Shown here in pieces: positions 44,816-53,832 of a DNA stretch of 64,000 bases (its first letter is position 1; every line of letters starts with the position of its first letter). A model generated the notes under the pieces. That model did not search any database. It saw only the letters and a program-made list of their open reading frames with translations, and was not told the origin of the DNA. The stretch comes from Opitutales bacterium (GTDB lineage: Bacteria > Verrucomicrobiota > Verrucomicrobiia > Opitutales > Opitutaceae): the NCBI GenBank assembly GCA_018700525.1, contig JABITN010000074.1:1-64000 (forward strand), written 5' to 3'. Made by a program: the position numbers and the translations under genes.

Positions 44816-46282
44816 CTAGTTTAACGGACGCAGAAACTGGAACTTCTCTATCGGCGAAGGCACTTCAGCTCCTACCGCCAAAGAAGACAATTCCCGCACA
44901 ATCTCCGGATAACGAGTTGCCACATCCTTGCTTTCGCCCACGTCTTTGGACAAATCGTACAATTCCCATTTCGCCTGCGGATCCTTGTCTACATTGTACT
45001 TAACCAATTTCCAATCGCCCTTGCGTACCGCCACTCGGCCCCCTCTTTCATGAAATGCCCAATACAAAAACGAGTGCTCCTGCTGCTTGCCTGAACGCAA
45101 AAGCGTCGGAGCAAAGGAAACGCCATCGATACCCTTCGGCATCTCGATTCCCGCCAAGTCGCAAACCGTCGGCAAGAAGTCCCAAAAAGCGGATACATGA
45201 TCCGTTTTAGAACCAACCTTTATCTTGCCAGGCCAACGAGCCAACAACGGCACCCGAATTCCTCCTTCGTAAAGGTCGCGCTTGTGCCCTCGCAAAGGAC
45301 CGTTACTATCAAAGTACTCGGGATCCGCTCCGCCTTCCATGTGCGGACCGTTGTCCGAAGTGAACAAGATAATCGTGTTATCCGCGATACCCAGCTCGTC
45401 TACCTTGTCGAGAATTTGTCCGACATGGTCATCCAGCATCGTTACCATCGCAACAAAAGCCGCGTGGCTATCCGGCTGCGAACCATAAGGCCCGTTTCGG
45501 AAACCTGGACCGTCATCCGTTCCTTCATAGTTTTTCTCCGGCAGGAACTTGCCGCGGAAACGCTCCATGTAAGATTCCGGAGCAAACATTTCCGCGTGCG
45601 GAATCACATGCGGTACGTAGCAGAAAAATGGTTCATCGCGATTCGCCTCTATAAATTCGAGGGTACGCTCTTGGATCATTTCCGGCGCGTAAATACCTTC
45701 CCCGCGTCCTTCGTTGCCGGTAAGTATCAGCTTATTCTCGTCCTCCCACAAATGATACGGGTAATAGTTGTGGGCAATTCGCTGACAATTGTAGCCAAAG
45801 AATGCATCAAATCCTTGATTCATTGGATCGCCCTCCGAACCAGGAAATCCTAATCCCCATTTTCCGAATGCTCCGGTTACATAGCCCTCCTTCTCGAGCA
45901 GTTCCGCAACCGTCACCGTTTCGGCCGGCATGGGCTTCTGACCTTCCGGCTTGATTTCAAAATTTCCTCGAATCGGCGTATGCCCCGTGTGCAAACCCGT
46001 CATCAAACATGACCGCGATGGGGCGCAAACGGTCGAACCCGAATAATGTTGAGTGAATCGAATTCCTTCTTTCGCGATCCGATCGATATTCGGCGTCTTA
46101 AAATGTTCCTGGCCAAACATACTGATATCGCCGTACCCTAAGTCATCGGCCAAAATGTAAATTATATTCGGCTGCTTCGCGTTTTTGGCTGACAAAGAAA
46201 AAGCCAATACAAACGCAGCGAGCGTTAAACCAACGATTCGGAAATGAACATTTCTAAGGGGCATCATATCTAAAGTGGACAA
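44816..46282 (-). CDS. Family S1 sulfatase, arylsulfatase-A type
   Basis: Secreted sulfatase of 488 aa. Signal helix IVGLTLAAFVLAFSLSAKNA; the ATG at 46264 or 46267 could be the true start. Metal site ILADDLGYGDISMFGQ. Formylglycine signature C86-A-P-S-R, then SCLMTGLHTGHTPIRGN. Later blocks are [83 protein letters not shown] and LYDLSKDVGESKDVATRYPE. The GHTPIRGN and [22 protein letters not shown] blocks are strong marks of arylsulfatase-A-like enzymes. It is divergent from the next sulfatase across 137 bases. Confidence 0.95.
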   Translation of the reverse strand: MSTLDMMPLRNVHFRIVGLTLAAFVLAFSLSAKNAKQPNIIYILADDLGYGDISMFGQEHFKTPNIDRIAKEGIRFTQHYSGSTVCAPSRSCLMTGLHTGHTPIRGNFEIKPEGQKPMPAETVTVAELLEKEGYVTGAFGKWGLGFPGSEGDPMNQGFDAFFGYNCQRIAHNYYPYHLWEDENKLILTGNEGRGEGIYAPEMIQERTLEFIEANRDEPFFCYVPHVIPHAEMFAPESYMERFRGKFLPEKNYEGTDDGPGFRNGPYGSQPDSHAAFVAMVTMLDDHVGQILDKVDELGIADNTIILFTSDNGPHMEGGADPEYFDSNGPLRGHKRDLYEGGIRVPLLARWPGKIKVGSKTDHVSAFWDFLPTVCDLAGIEMPKGIDGVSFAPTLLRSGKQQEHSFLYWAFHERGGRVAVRKGDWKLVKYNVDKDPQAKWELYDLSKDVGESKDVATRYPEIVRELSSLAVGAEVPSPIEKFQFLRPLN

Positions 46283-46419
46283 CTAATATGCCCGTCAGTG
46301 TCCAGCGTAATGATCCTAAACCTCTAATCGCCGTGGTTTACCTGTAATCTACAAACTCACGCTTTAACTTGATAGGCTCTCTATTTCCCAAATACTCAGT
46401 CGAACTCCCCCCCTCAGGT

Positions 46420-47862
46420 ATGAAATCTAAAATTCCCGTTCTCACCGCCCTAATCGTCATCGCCACGCTCCTAAGTATCCCTGCCAATTTGGCTGCGGCC
46501 CCAAGCCCCAAGCCCAACTTCGTCTTCTTCCTGGTCGACGACCTAGGCTGGATGGATCTCGGATGCTACGGCAGCACCTACCACGAGACTCCCAACATCG
46601 ATGCCCTCGCCAAATCCGGCGTCCGCTTCACCAACGCCTACGCAGCCTCGCCCGTTTGCTCTCCTACCCGCGCCGCAATCATGACCGGCAAATACCCAAG
46701 CCGCGTCGACATAACCGACTGGATTCCCGGTCGAGGAACGGACAATCCAAAACTAACAACTCCCGAAGACCGCGACAATCTCGCCCTAAACGAAACCACC
46801 CTAGCCGAATCCTTCCGAGACAAAGGCTACCAAACTTTCTACGCAGGAAAATGGCACCTAGGAGATGAAGGACATTTCCCCCAAGATCAAGGCTTCGACA
46901 TCAACAAAGGCGGGCACCACAAAGGCAGCCCTCCAGGAGGCTACTACGCGCCATTCAACAACCCCCAACTCGATGACAAGCCAGACGATCGCTACCTCAC
47001 CGACCGCTTAGCCGACGAATCCGTTGCGTTTATCGATCAGCGCAATCCCGACAATCCTTTCCTCCTCTACTTCTCCTTCTACACCGTCCACACGCCTGTT
47101 CAGGGAAACGATCAATACGACGACTATTTCACCGAAAAAGCCAAATCGCTCACCGGCAATGCAGAACCGATCCGCGAGCGAGACGGCCTCACCCGTACCC
47201 GACAAGACAATCCCCAATACGCCGCCATGGCGAAGTCGCTTGACGACAATGTAGGCCGCGTGCTCGACGCTCTCGAAGCCCGAGGCTTGGACGAAAACAC
47301 CGTCATCATCTTCACCTCCGACAACGGCGGCCTCTCCACACTCGCCCGAATCGGTCCCTCTTCCCAACTCCCTCTTCGCGCTGGCAAAGGCTGGTGCTAC
47401 GAAGGCGGTATCCGCGTTCCTCTCATCATCCGCGCCCCAGGAGTCAGCCAAGCCGGGCTCGTCTCCGACACGCCCGCTATCAGTATGGACTACTTCCCCA
47501 CCATGCTGGATCTAGCCGGATACAACCTTCAGCCAAAACTCCACAAAGACGGCGAAAGCCTCGTCAATGCTCTTCAAGGCAAATCCGTAAACCGCGACAC
47601 TCTCTACTGGCACTACCCGCATTATCATGGCTCAACCTGGAAACCCGGTGCCGCCATACGAGTAGGCAACTGGAAAGCGATCAATTTCTATGAGTACGGC
47701 GAAACCGAGCTCTACAACCTAAAGAACGATATCGGCGAGCTTAAGGATCTTTCCCAAAAGAATCCCGAAAAGCTCAAAGAGCTTCTCGCAAAGCTAGAAA
47801 AGATTCAGAAAAAAACCAACGCCAAACTCCCGCACCCAAATCCCGGATACAAAGAAAACTAG
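46420..47862 (+). CDS. Family S1 sulfatase
   Basis: Secreted sulfatase of 480 aa from ATG 46420, which yields the signal MKSKIPVLTALIVIATLLSI; an in-frame ATG at 46369 adds 17 residues. Metal site FFLVDDLGWMDLGCYGS. Formylglycine signature C80-S-P-T-R, then AAIMTGKYPSRVDITDW. Later blocks are GKWHLGDEGHFPQDQGFDINKGG, YFSFYTVHTPVQG, FTSDNGGLST, KGWCYEGGIRVPLIIRAPG and HYPHYHGSTWKPGAAIRVGNWK. The last block is common in enzymes acting on sulfated algal or animal glycans. Confidence 0.95.
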   Translation: MKSKIPVLTALIVIATLLSIPANLAAAPSPKPNFVFFLVDDLGWMDLGCYGSTYHETPNIDALAKSGVRFTNAYAASPVCSPTRAAIMTGKYPSRVDITDWIPGRGTDNPKLTTPEDRDNLALNETTLAESFRDKGYQTFYAGKWHLGDEGHFPQDQGFDINKGGHHKGSPPGGYYAPFNNPQLDDKPDDRYLTDRLADESVAFIDQRNPDNPFLLYFSFYTVHTPVQGNDQYDDYFTEKAKSLTGNAEPIRERDGLTRTRQDNPQYAAMAKSLDDNVGRVLDALEARGLDENTVIIFTSDNGGLSTLARIGPSSQLPLRAGKGWCYEGGIRVPLIIRAPGVSQAGLVSDTPAISMDYFPTMLDLAGYNLQPKLHKDGESLVNALQGKSVNRDTLYWHYPHYHGSTWKPGAAIRVGNWKAINFYEYGETELYNLKNDIGELKDLSQKNPEKLKELLAKLEKIQKKTNAKLPHPNPGYKEN

Positions 47863-47912
47863 ATTCCCAAGGCAGTTTACTGAAAAAGATTCAAAACCAC
47901 GCCACGCTGCGA

Positions 47913-47953
47913 CGTAGCTACGTCATCGATCCTGAGCTCCCTCGAAGGGCGAG
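47913..47953. repeat. Dispersed repeat, copy B
   Basis: GTAGCTACGTCATCGAT... CCTGAGCTCCCTCGAAGGGCGAG; compare copy A at 17337-17380. Three bases are missing in the middle and two are changed. Confidence 0.55.
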
Positions 47954-48061
47954 CCCCCTAGCGTGCATCCCATCAAGATCATTGTTACACGTACCTCAAT
48001 CATCGACCGAGCTTGCCTATCCCAATCGCAACAATTAATAGTGCCGATCTTACAACTTCCC

Positions 48062-48997
48062 ATGAAAACTACTCTACTCGCTTTCTTCTTTATCGCCGCC
48101 GCTCCTTTCGCAAACGCATTTCCGGACAAACCAATCCGTATCATCGTTCCAACCGAAGCAGGTGGAGGCCACGACACGATTGCTCGAATCTTTCAACGGG
48201 CCATACAAGAAAAAGAGCTTTTATCCGAGAAACTCGTTATCGTAAACATACCCGGGGCCGGAGGAGCAGTTGGAACGCGTAAAATAAAAGATTCTCCAAA
48301 CGATGGATACACGATTGGAATCTGGAACCCAAACGCCCTTATTTCCGCCAAACTCATGGGAATCACCCGATACGATCACAACGACTACGAAGTGATCGGA
48401 ATGACCGGCTTCACCGATCTCGGAATGGGAGTCAAAACCGATTCGGCGATCAACTCCGTCACCAGCATGATCGAAAGAGGAAAAGTCCAACGCGGAGCAA
48501 TTAAACTAGCTACCGAAATCGGTACTGCTGCCCACATCATCCCCATCATTCTGGCCCACAAAGCTGGATTCGAATTTCGAGTCGTCGCTTCCGGAGGCGG
48601 CTCGAAACGACTTGCATCGATTCTGGGAGGCCATACGGACATCAGTCTCTTCTCTACCTCAGCACTCATTAATTTTCGAGAATCCGGCCTCAGCCCACTA
48701 ATGCTTTTTTCCGAAGAGCGCAGCCCTCTTCTCCCCGATACCCCGACAGCCAAAGAAAATGGTATCGAACTCTCCATTACAGAATCACGCATTTGGCTCG
48801 CTCCTAAAGGAACGCCCGAAGAGCGCCTAGCTGTAATTCGCAAAGCCCTAGAGTCCGCCATTCAAAACGAAAGCGTCATGACGCGCCTAACGACACTCGG
48901 TATGACCCCTGAATTTGGAGACTCCAAAACCGTTCTCGCCGACATCGAAAAAATGCGAGCCCTAGCCGAACCGATCATCGCTCAATTAAAGCGATAA
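48062..48997 (+). CDS. Tripartite tricarboxylate transporter (Bug/TctC) substrate-binding protein
   Basis: A periplasmic binding protein of 311 aa from ATG 48062 (MKTTLLAFFFIAAAPFANA signal); an in-frame ATG at 47963 gives a non-signal leader. FPDKPIRIIVPTEAGGGHDTIARIFQ is the Bug N-terminal motif, then VNIPGAGGAVGTRKIKDSPNDGYTIGIWN. GGHTDISLFSTSALINFRESG and APKGTPEERLAVIRKALESAI close the family pattern. No TctA/TctB membrane genes lie nearby, so it is an orphan binder, as often seen for Bug proteins. The ligand is unknown. Confidence 0.9.
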   Translation: MKTTLLAFFFIAAAPFANAFPDKPIRIIVPTEAGGGHDTIARIFQRAIQEKELLSEKLVIVNIPGAGGAVGTRKIKDSPNDGYTIGIWNPNALISAKLMGITRYDHNDYEVIGMTGFTDLGMGVKTDSAINSVTSMIERGKVQRGAIKLATEIGTAAHIIPIILAHKAGFEFRVVASGGGSKRLASILGGHTDISLFSTSALINFRESGLSPLMLFSEERSPLLPDTPTAKENGIELSITESRIWLAPKGTPEERLAVIRKALESAIQNESVMTRLTTLGMTPEFGDSKTVLADIEKMRALAEPIIAQLKR

Positions 48998-48999
48998 CC

Positions 49000-49360
49000 T
49001 CCGCAGCCGCTCAAGGTCGGGGCAGACCGTCCCGGTCTTCCGCAGATACAACGAACTCAAGAGCCAGGTCTTGCAAATCAACCATTAGGGCCAGAGCTTG
49101 CGCTGTGCCGCGTGGACCCAAAAACGATCCTCTATCGCGGAACGGTGCAAGCGTCGGCCCTACGAAAGAAAAATGGCGTCAGTCAAGGTTGCCTCCAGCA
49201 ACACAGGTGCCACTAACGTGGCATTAGGTTCGGTTGCTCGCTCGATGAATGCCTCATCTACAGGCCCCGTTCACCACCAACAAGCGCTCGTAACCTATTC
49301 GACTTTTTAGCCGACCTATATTCGCAAAGCGAATCCTGACGAAATCTCATACGCCCCAAC
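49000..49360. other. Intergenic stretch with dispersed repeat fragments
   Basis: About 360 bases with no supported gene. It holds GGTGCAAGCGTCGGCCCTACGA near 49143-49165, which resembles a segment near 28952-28974, and a hairpin repeat at 49308-49340. Short open frames here show no domain. Confidence 0.5.
49308..49340. repeat. Hairpin repeat, copy 1
   Basis: TAGCCGACCTATATTCGC-AAA-GCGAATCCTGAC. The 6-bp stem ATTCGC/GCGAAT encloses AAA. A second copy at 59510-59534 has ATCCGC/GCGGAT, a compensatory change that keeps the stem. Confidence 0.6.
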
Positions 49361-50203
49361 TCATACTACATTGAGAATACTAATTTCGGGTCTGCAATTA
49401 AACCTTAACCCATGCAGGTTCCCAATTCCTCTCGATATATGAACGTGCCTTTTCCCCCAACTTAACAACCCTTCGGGAAAACTCTTATCAATCACTGGTA
49501 GAAAAGGCCGAAACCCAATTAGAGGTATCACAAACTGACCTCCATGCGTGTGGCCGCAACACATCAAATCCCAATCATACTTTTTCAATAACTCCTTCGA
49601 ATCCGGGTTATGGCTTAGAACGATCACTGCCTCATCTCTCGACCTAACCGTATTCAAAATTCCCTTGGGCTTTGTATCTCCAGACCAAAGGTCGCCTAAA
49701 CCAACAAGCGATAGGGTTTTCCCCGAAACCTCGACTCGCTCCTCTTCATTAAAAAGAAGCTTTACGCCACTGTCTTCAAGTAAGGTCCGCACTTTCGAAA
49801 AATCTTTGTAGCCATGATTCAATCCAGACCATTTCCCACCATCATGATTTCCAATACACGCATACGTTCGGACTAGCGAACTGAGCTTCTTCAGAATCCT
49901 CTGGTATTCATTTTCATTGGAAAGCTTCCCAGTGATAAAGTCGCCTGTCAGGAACGCGATATCACCTCCCAAACCCAACGAAATATCGATCGCCTTCTCG
50001 ATACTCTCAAGACTGACTGATTCCGAGGCGTGAAAATCCGAGAGATGCAAAACGCGAAGGGGTGTACGGAACCGGCCGATCGACACGGTCTTTTCCGTAA
50101 CTTCATACCAGTTCGGTTCAGCAAATCGCATATACCCCGCCCCAATAGCGCCAACGAATGGAATGCTTCCAAGGAATCTAATAAATCGTTTCCGCGATAT
50201 CAT
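49361..50203 (-). CDS. Membrane-anchored metallophosphoesterase, YkuE/LpxG-like
   Basis: A 280-aa calcineurin-like phosphoesterase with an N-terminal anchor (FLGSIPFVGAIGAGYM). The five metal-site motifs are complete: LSDFHASES, LTGDFITGK, CIGNHDGGKW, LSHNPDS and CGHTHGGQ. This pattern belongs to the YkuE group, which includes LpxG-type UDP-2,3-diacylglucosamine hydrolases of the PVC bacteria as well as general phosphoesterases. Either role is possible here; lipid A synthesis would be consistent with a Gram-negative cell. Confidence 0.88.
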   Translation of the reverse strand: MISRKRFIRFLGSIPFVGAIGAGYMRFAEPNWYEVTEKTVSIGRFRTPLRVLHLSDFHASESVSLESIEKAIDISLGLGGDIAFLTGDFITGKLSNENEYQRILKKLSSLVRTYACIGNHDGGKWSGLNHGYKDFSKVRTLLEDSGVKLLFNEEERVEVSGKTLSLVGLGDLWSGDTKPKGILNTVRSRDEAVIVLSHNPDSKELLKKYDWDLMCCGHTHGGQFVIPLIGFRPFLPVIDKSFPEGLLSWGKRHVHISRGIGNLHGLRFNCRPEISILNVV

Positions 50204-50288
50204 TGTTCGCTACTCATCGCGTATACAACAAGTCCTCGACACATTTTCCAAACATGCATCAAGGAAGCCGTTAATCACCAAATGTGTT

Positions 50289-51884
50289 CTACGCGCTGCC
50301 CAAATTATGAAGGAACGTATAGATCAAAAACACCAAAACGATTACGGTGAAGCCAATTCCTTTCGCCATGCCCCAGGCGCCTTCAGTTTCGGGTTCCAAT
50401 GCGACCGTATCGCGATTCTCAGACCCCTTCATAGTCTTCGAGAGCACTAGCATCAGCACGCACATAATCGCGAAATTCATTCCCGCAACATGCAACCAGT
50501 GAATCTCTACGCCAAAGAATATATTATTCAGAATAAAGCTGGAAACCACAAACAAGCCCATTCCGGTGAATAACGAAATCTTCGCTGCCTTCGTGCTCAC
50601 GCCCGTCGTCAGTATTCCCATGAATATAATCGCCAGTATCGGAACATTGGTGACAGCAGCGAGCTTCTTCATTAGATCGAACAGTCCATCGGCTCTTCCG
50701 ATTAGGGGAGCCAAGCTCATGGCAACCACCGCCAAGACAAAGCCGAAGTACTTCCCTGCTTTTACGGTTTGCTCGTCAGTTGCATCCGGACGCATCATGC
50801 CTCGATAAATGTCCAGCCCGAAGAGCGTAGAACAACTATGCAATCCGCTATTGAAAGAGCTCAAAATCGCTCCAAAAATAACCGCCCCAAAGAAACCGAC
50901 TAAATAGGAAGGCAAGACCGCCGTCACAAGGCTCGGGTACGCCATATCCTTATCCGCAAGATCCGGCCCGAACATCTGAAAAGCGATAATACCCGGCAGC
51001 ACCAAGTAAAACGGTCCAGCAAGCTTCAAGCACGCAGCGATGAGAATGCCTTTCTGGCCTTCCTTCAACGACTTCGCCCCAAACGTTCGCTGCACAATCG
51101 ACTGATTCGTACACCAGTAGTATACGTTAATAACTATCATCCCCGTAAAGAGCGTACTAAAGGGGATGTTTTCGCCAGGCTTTCCGATCGGATCTAGCTT
51201 TTCGGGAATATTCTCCACGATCACGTCCCAACCCGCGAGCATGCTCCCGCCGCCCAACGCGACTAATCCCAGGACCGGCACCAACAATCCACCGACGAGA
51301 AGCCCTAACCCATTGATCGAATCCGATATCGCAACCGCTCTCAAACCTCCGAAAATCGCGTAGATCCCACCCGAAATTCCAATCGCCCAAACCATGATCC
51401 ATGTAGCGGACCCAATGCTAACGCCTAACAAATCCGGAACGCCAAAAAGCGTACTCAACCCAATCGCTCCGGAGTAGAGGACAAATGGAAGGAAGTTCGT
51501 AAAAATCGAAATCAGGAATATCGCTCCAAGAAATCGCCGCGTCTGCTTGTCGTACCGCTTCTCGATAAACTCAGGAACCGTCGCGATCTGCCCCTTCCAG
51601 TAGCGAGGGAAAAAGTACAGCGCCATCACCACCATCGCGAACGCCGCAATAATCTCCCAGGCCATTACCTGGGCGCCGTGCGTGTAAGCATTTCCATTCA
51701 AACCGATCAACTGCTCGGTCGACAAATTCGTCAGCATCAAAGAACCGGCGATAACCCAGCCGGTGAGCGTATTGCCCGCCAAGAAGTAACCTTTGCCATG
51801 CGCATGGTCGTCGTTTCGCGTTTTAAGGTAGGAAACGATCGCGACCATCGCCGTGAACGCTACAAAAGAGAAGATGGAGAACAT
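50289..51884 (-). CDS. Sodium:solute symporter (SSS/SLC5) family transporter
   Basis: A 531-aa membrane protein with about thirteen to fourteen helices. Typical blocks are KGYFLAGNTLTGWVIAGSLMLTNLSTEQLIGLNG near the N-terminus, IATVPEFIEKRYDKQTRRFLG, WAIGISGGIYAIFGGLRAVAISDSINGLGLLVGG and GAILSSFNSGLHSCSTLFGLDIYR (the SSS sodium-site region). It most likely imports a sugar or polyol with Na+. It stands alone and the substrate is unknown. Confidence 0.9.
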   Translation of the reverse strand: MFSIFSFVAFTAMVAIVSYLKTRNDDHAHGKGYFLAGNTLTGWVIAGSLMLTNLSTEQLIGLNGNAYTHGAQVMAWEIIAAFAMVVMALYFFPRYWKGQIATVPEFIEKRYDKQTRRFLGAIFLISIFTNFLPFVLYSGAIGLSTLFGVPDLLGVSIGSATWIMVWAIGISGGIYAIFGGLRAVAISDSINGLGLLVGGLLVPVLGLVALGGGSMLAGWDVIVENIPEKLDPIGKPGENIPFSTLFTGMIVINVYYWCTNQSIVQRTFGAKSLKEGQKGILIAACLKLAGPFYLVLPGIIAFQMFGPDLADKDMAYPSLVTAVLPSYLVGFFGAVIFGAILSSFNSGLHSCSTLFGLDIYRGMMRPDATDEQTVKAGKYFGFVLAVVAMSLAPLIGRADGLFDLMKKLAAVTNVPILAIIFMGILTTGVSTKAAKISLFTGMGLFVVSSFILNNIFFGVEIHWLHVAGMNFAIMCVLMLVLSKTMKGSENRDTVALEPETEGAWGMAKGIGFTVIVLVFLIYTFLHNLGSA

Positions 51885-52200
51885 AGGGAGTCAATTGAGG
51901 GTTAGCGTTAGAAGGCAACCATAGCGCGTCGCAAACGGCTGCGTCGCAAGAAATAAAACCCCGACGTTCGATTTCAACGAATCGTCACATCGCCTCGATA
52001 CAATCGAAGCATAGAGGAACTCATCGCAGCTTATCCATTTCGCGATTCCTTCGCGCAGGTGTATTCGAAATGCGACCTAACCAGCGAAATCTTAAGATTC
52101 TGGCTTGCCTGCTCTTAAAAGAGATAAGAACCTACCCCGAGGTTCGACATCATCGAGCTATAGCACCCCCTTCACCCCCCACAAAAGAGAAACCAGCATA
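51885..52200. other. Intergenic stretch with no supported gene
   Basis: About 315 bases between divergent genes. It has GCGTCGCAA twice near 51930-51950 and a TTCGCGATTCCTTCGCG segment near 52040 that recalls the tandem repeat at 59362. No gene or clear operator is seen. Confidence 0.4.
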
Positions 52201-52728
52201 GTGAAAGCTCGTCTACGTATCAAATTGCTCGCCTTCATCGGATTGGCGTTACTGACCTTCTTCAACGCACCCGCGTTCGCCCAACAACGTGGCGGTGGCG
52301 GTGGCCGTGCCGGGGGCCCAGCCGGTGGAGATCCGACTGCGATTTACATCAAGCAGCTCAAACTCGAAGGTAAATCCGAGAAGGCCTTCAAGAAGGCTTA
52401 CAATAACCACATTAAGGCAGTCCAGAAGTGGAATGCCAATGTTCAGAAATTCAGAAAGAAAAACCAAAAATACGTCGGAAAAGCTCCTCCAGCTCCTGAT
52501 ATCCTAGCAAAGATCAGGTCGGATAAAGCTGAGCTCGATACTCAGCAGAAGGCCAATACGGCGGCCTTCAAAACTGAGCTAGCTACATTTCTCACGCCCC
52601 AACAGGTCAAACAAGTCGACGTTGTCGCCAGACGCGTAGTGGAACAGCGAAAGCAAGCCCAGGCCCGACGAGCCGCCAACCAAGCGAGACAAGGCGGCGG
52701 CAATAATAACAATAAAAAGAAGAAGTAG
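52201..52728 (+). CDS. Small exported Gly-rich protein with LTxxQ motif
   Basis: A 175-aa exported protein. I prefer the GTG at 52201, giving VKARLRIKLLAFIGLALLTFFNAPAFA, a clean signal peptide; an in-frame ATG at 52105 would add 32 poorly conserved residues. After the cleavage site comes a Gly-rich stretch (GGGGGRAGGPAGG), then a helical region rich in Lys and Ala that contains FLTPQQVKQVDVV. The LTPQQ motif recalls Spy/CpxP periplasmic chaperones. The C-terminus is Arg/Asn/Lys-rich (NNNNKKKK). A terminator follows. Confidence 0.7.
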   Translation: MKARLRIKLLAFIGLALLTFFNAPAFAQQRGGGGGRAGGPAGGDPTAIYIKQLKLEGKSEKAFKKAYNNHIKAVQKWNANVQKFRKKNQKYVGKAPPAPDILAKIRSDKAELDTQQKANTAAFKTELATFLTPQQVKQVDVVARRVVEQRKQAQARRAANQARQGGGNNNNKKKK

Positions 52729-52763
52729 CGTCGAACGCCTCGATTTACTTCGAAACCCCTTTC

Positions 52764-52794
52764 AAGGCCGTTCTGCAACGAGCGGCCTTTTTTT
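52764..52794 (+). terminator. Rho-independent terminator
   Basis: AAGGCCG, 12-base loop, CGGCCTT, then a run of T. It lies 36 bases after the Gly-rich protein gene. Confidence 0.85.
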
Positions 52795-52947
52795 ACACAA
52801 TTCGCTCCAGGTTTGCTTACATTACAAAAACGTAATGCAAGTGCGTGGGTTCTGTAATTTTCCTGTGGTTTACTAGGCACATACCAAACGAAGAAACACT
52901 CTTCGGTCCTTTGAAAACCAAAATCTAAAAACAGGAAAATACAGACT

Positions 52948-53400
52948 ATGAAAACTTCGAAAATCATCATCGCTTTAATCGCAGCCGCAATCGTAACCAC
53001 TGCTTAATTCGCCGAAACTTTCGCGAACAAAATGCTGGGGCAGCATCCGAATTCGGAGAAAATCGTCGCTCAAATGTTCGCTAACCACGACCGCAACAAC
53101 GACGGAGCGCTCGACAGTATCGAACTAGCGAATTCCATCGAAGGTCTTTACGACCAACGTCAGACTACCATCCTCGAACGCCGCGAATCGCTCGTCGAAA
53201 AAGGCGTTATCTCGGAATACGAACGCTCCAAAGGCGTCATCACTCTGTGCCTGCTTCCTGAAGACGGAGCTGCGATTATCATGAAAGACGGCGATACCAA
53301 TCAAGACAACACGCTGTCCGCTAACGAGCTTGCTGCATCCGTAAGCTCGCTCCGCAAACTCGATCTTGGAACCCGCGGTTTCCTCAATCGCCGATCATAG
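52948..53400 (+). pseudogene. EF-hand calcium-binding protein interrupted by a stop in the signal peptide
   Basis: From ATG 52948 the frame reads MKTSKIIIALIAAAIVTTA, a signal peptide, then TAA at 53005-53007, then FAETFANK and the rest in the same frame to 53400. A CAA-to-TAA change would explain the break. Downstream, starting at an in-frame ATG at 53032, two EF-hands are intact: DRNNDGALDSIE (residues 20-31 of the shorter form) and DTNQDNTLSANE (88-99), each with Ca2+ ligands at positions 1, 3, 5 and 12. If translation restarts at 53032 the product would stay in the cytoplasm. A sequencing error is the main alternative. Confidence 0.75.
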
Positions 53401-53440
53401 GGTCCATCAAATTTTAGGGACCAAGAGGGTAAACCAGGCC

Positions 53441-53468
53441 GGGAGCGACTATCGCTCCCAGTCTTTTT
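53441..53468 (+). terminator. Rho-independent terminator after EF-hand gene
   Basis: GGGAGCGA, loop CTA, TCGCTCCC, then AGTCTTTTT: an 8-bp GC-rich stem, 40 bases after the stop. Confidence 0.85.
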
Positions 53469-53832
53469 GCTATTATATGAAAACTCTGAACACTCAGGAT
53501 GGTCTCGTCCTTCATTCGAAGAAGGGCCACACTCCTAGAACACCTAATTTCGTCGGGCGCAGTGTGCCCATGCCTGGACCGCCGCTACCATAATCAATTC
53601 ATGATTGATAGAAAGCAGACTACTCTTGAATAACCTATGGGCCTCGGGTTCGACATGCTTTTCCAACTCGGAAAGCATCAAGGTCTTCAGTCTTTTAGAG
53701 ACTGTTGAATACGTTAGCTTTAATAGATAATAATTAACTATCGGACGGGTCGCTGGCGGGTCAAAAATATGAATGCCTCCTCAAGAAGGCGACCTACAGA
53801 ATAAACTCTTACAGCTTATTTGCAGGATGAAC
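53469..53832. other. Intergenic stretch with no supported gene
   Basis: About 365 bases between the EF-hand terminator and the end of the minus-strand ATPase. A short open frame across 53366-53593 overlaps the EF-hand gene and terminator and is not credible. Nothing else is seen. Confidence 0.5.

Noticed and set aside
53366-53593. A 75-codon open frame after the EF-hand gene
   Set aside because: It overlaps the end of the EF-hand gene and spans a strong terminator hairpin.
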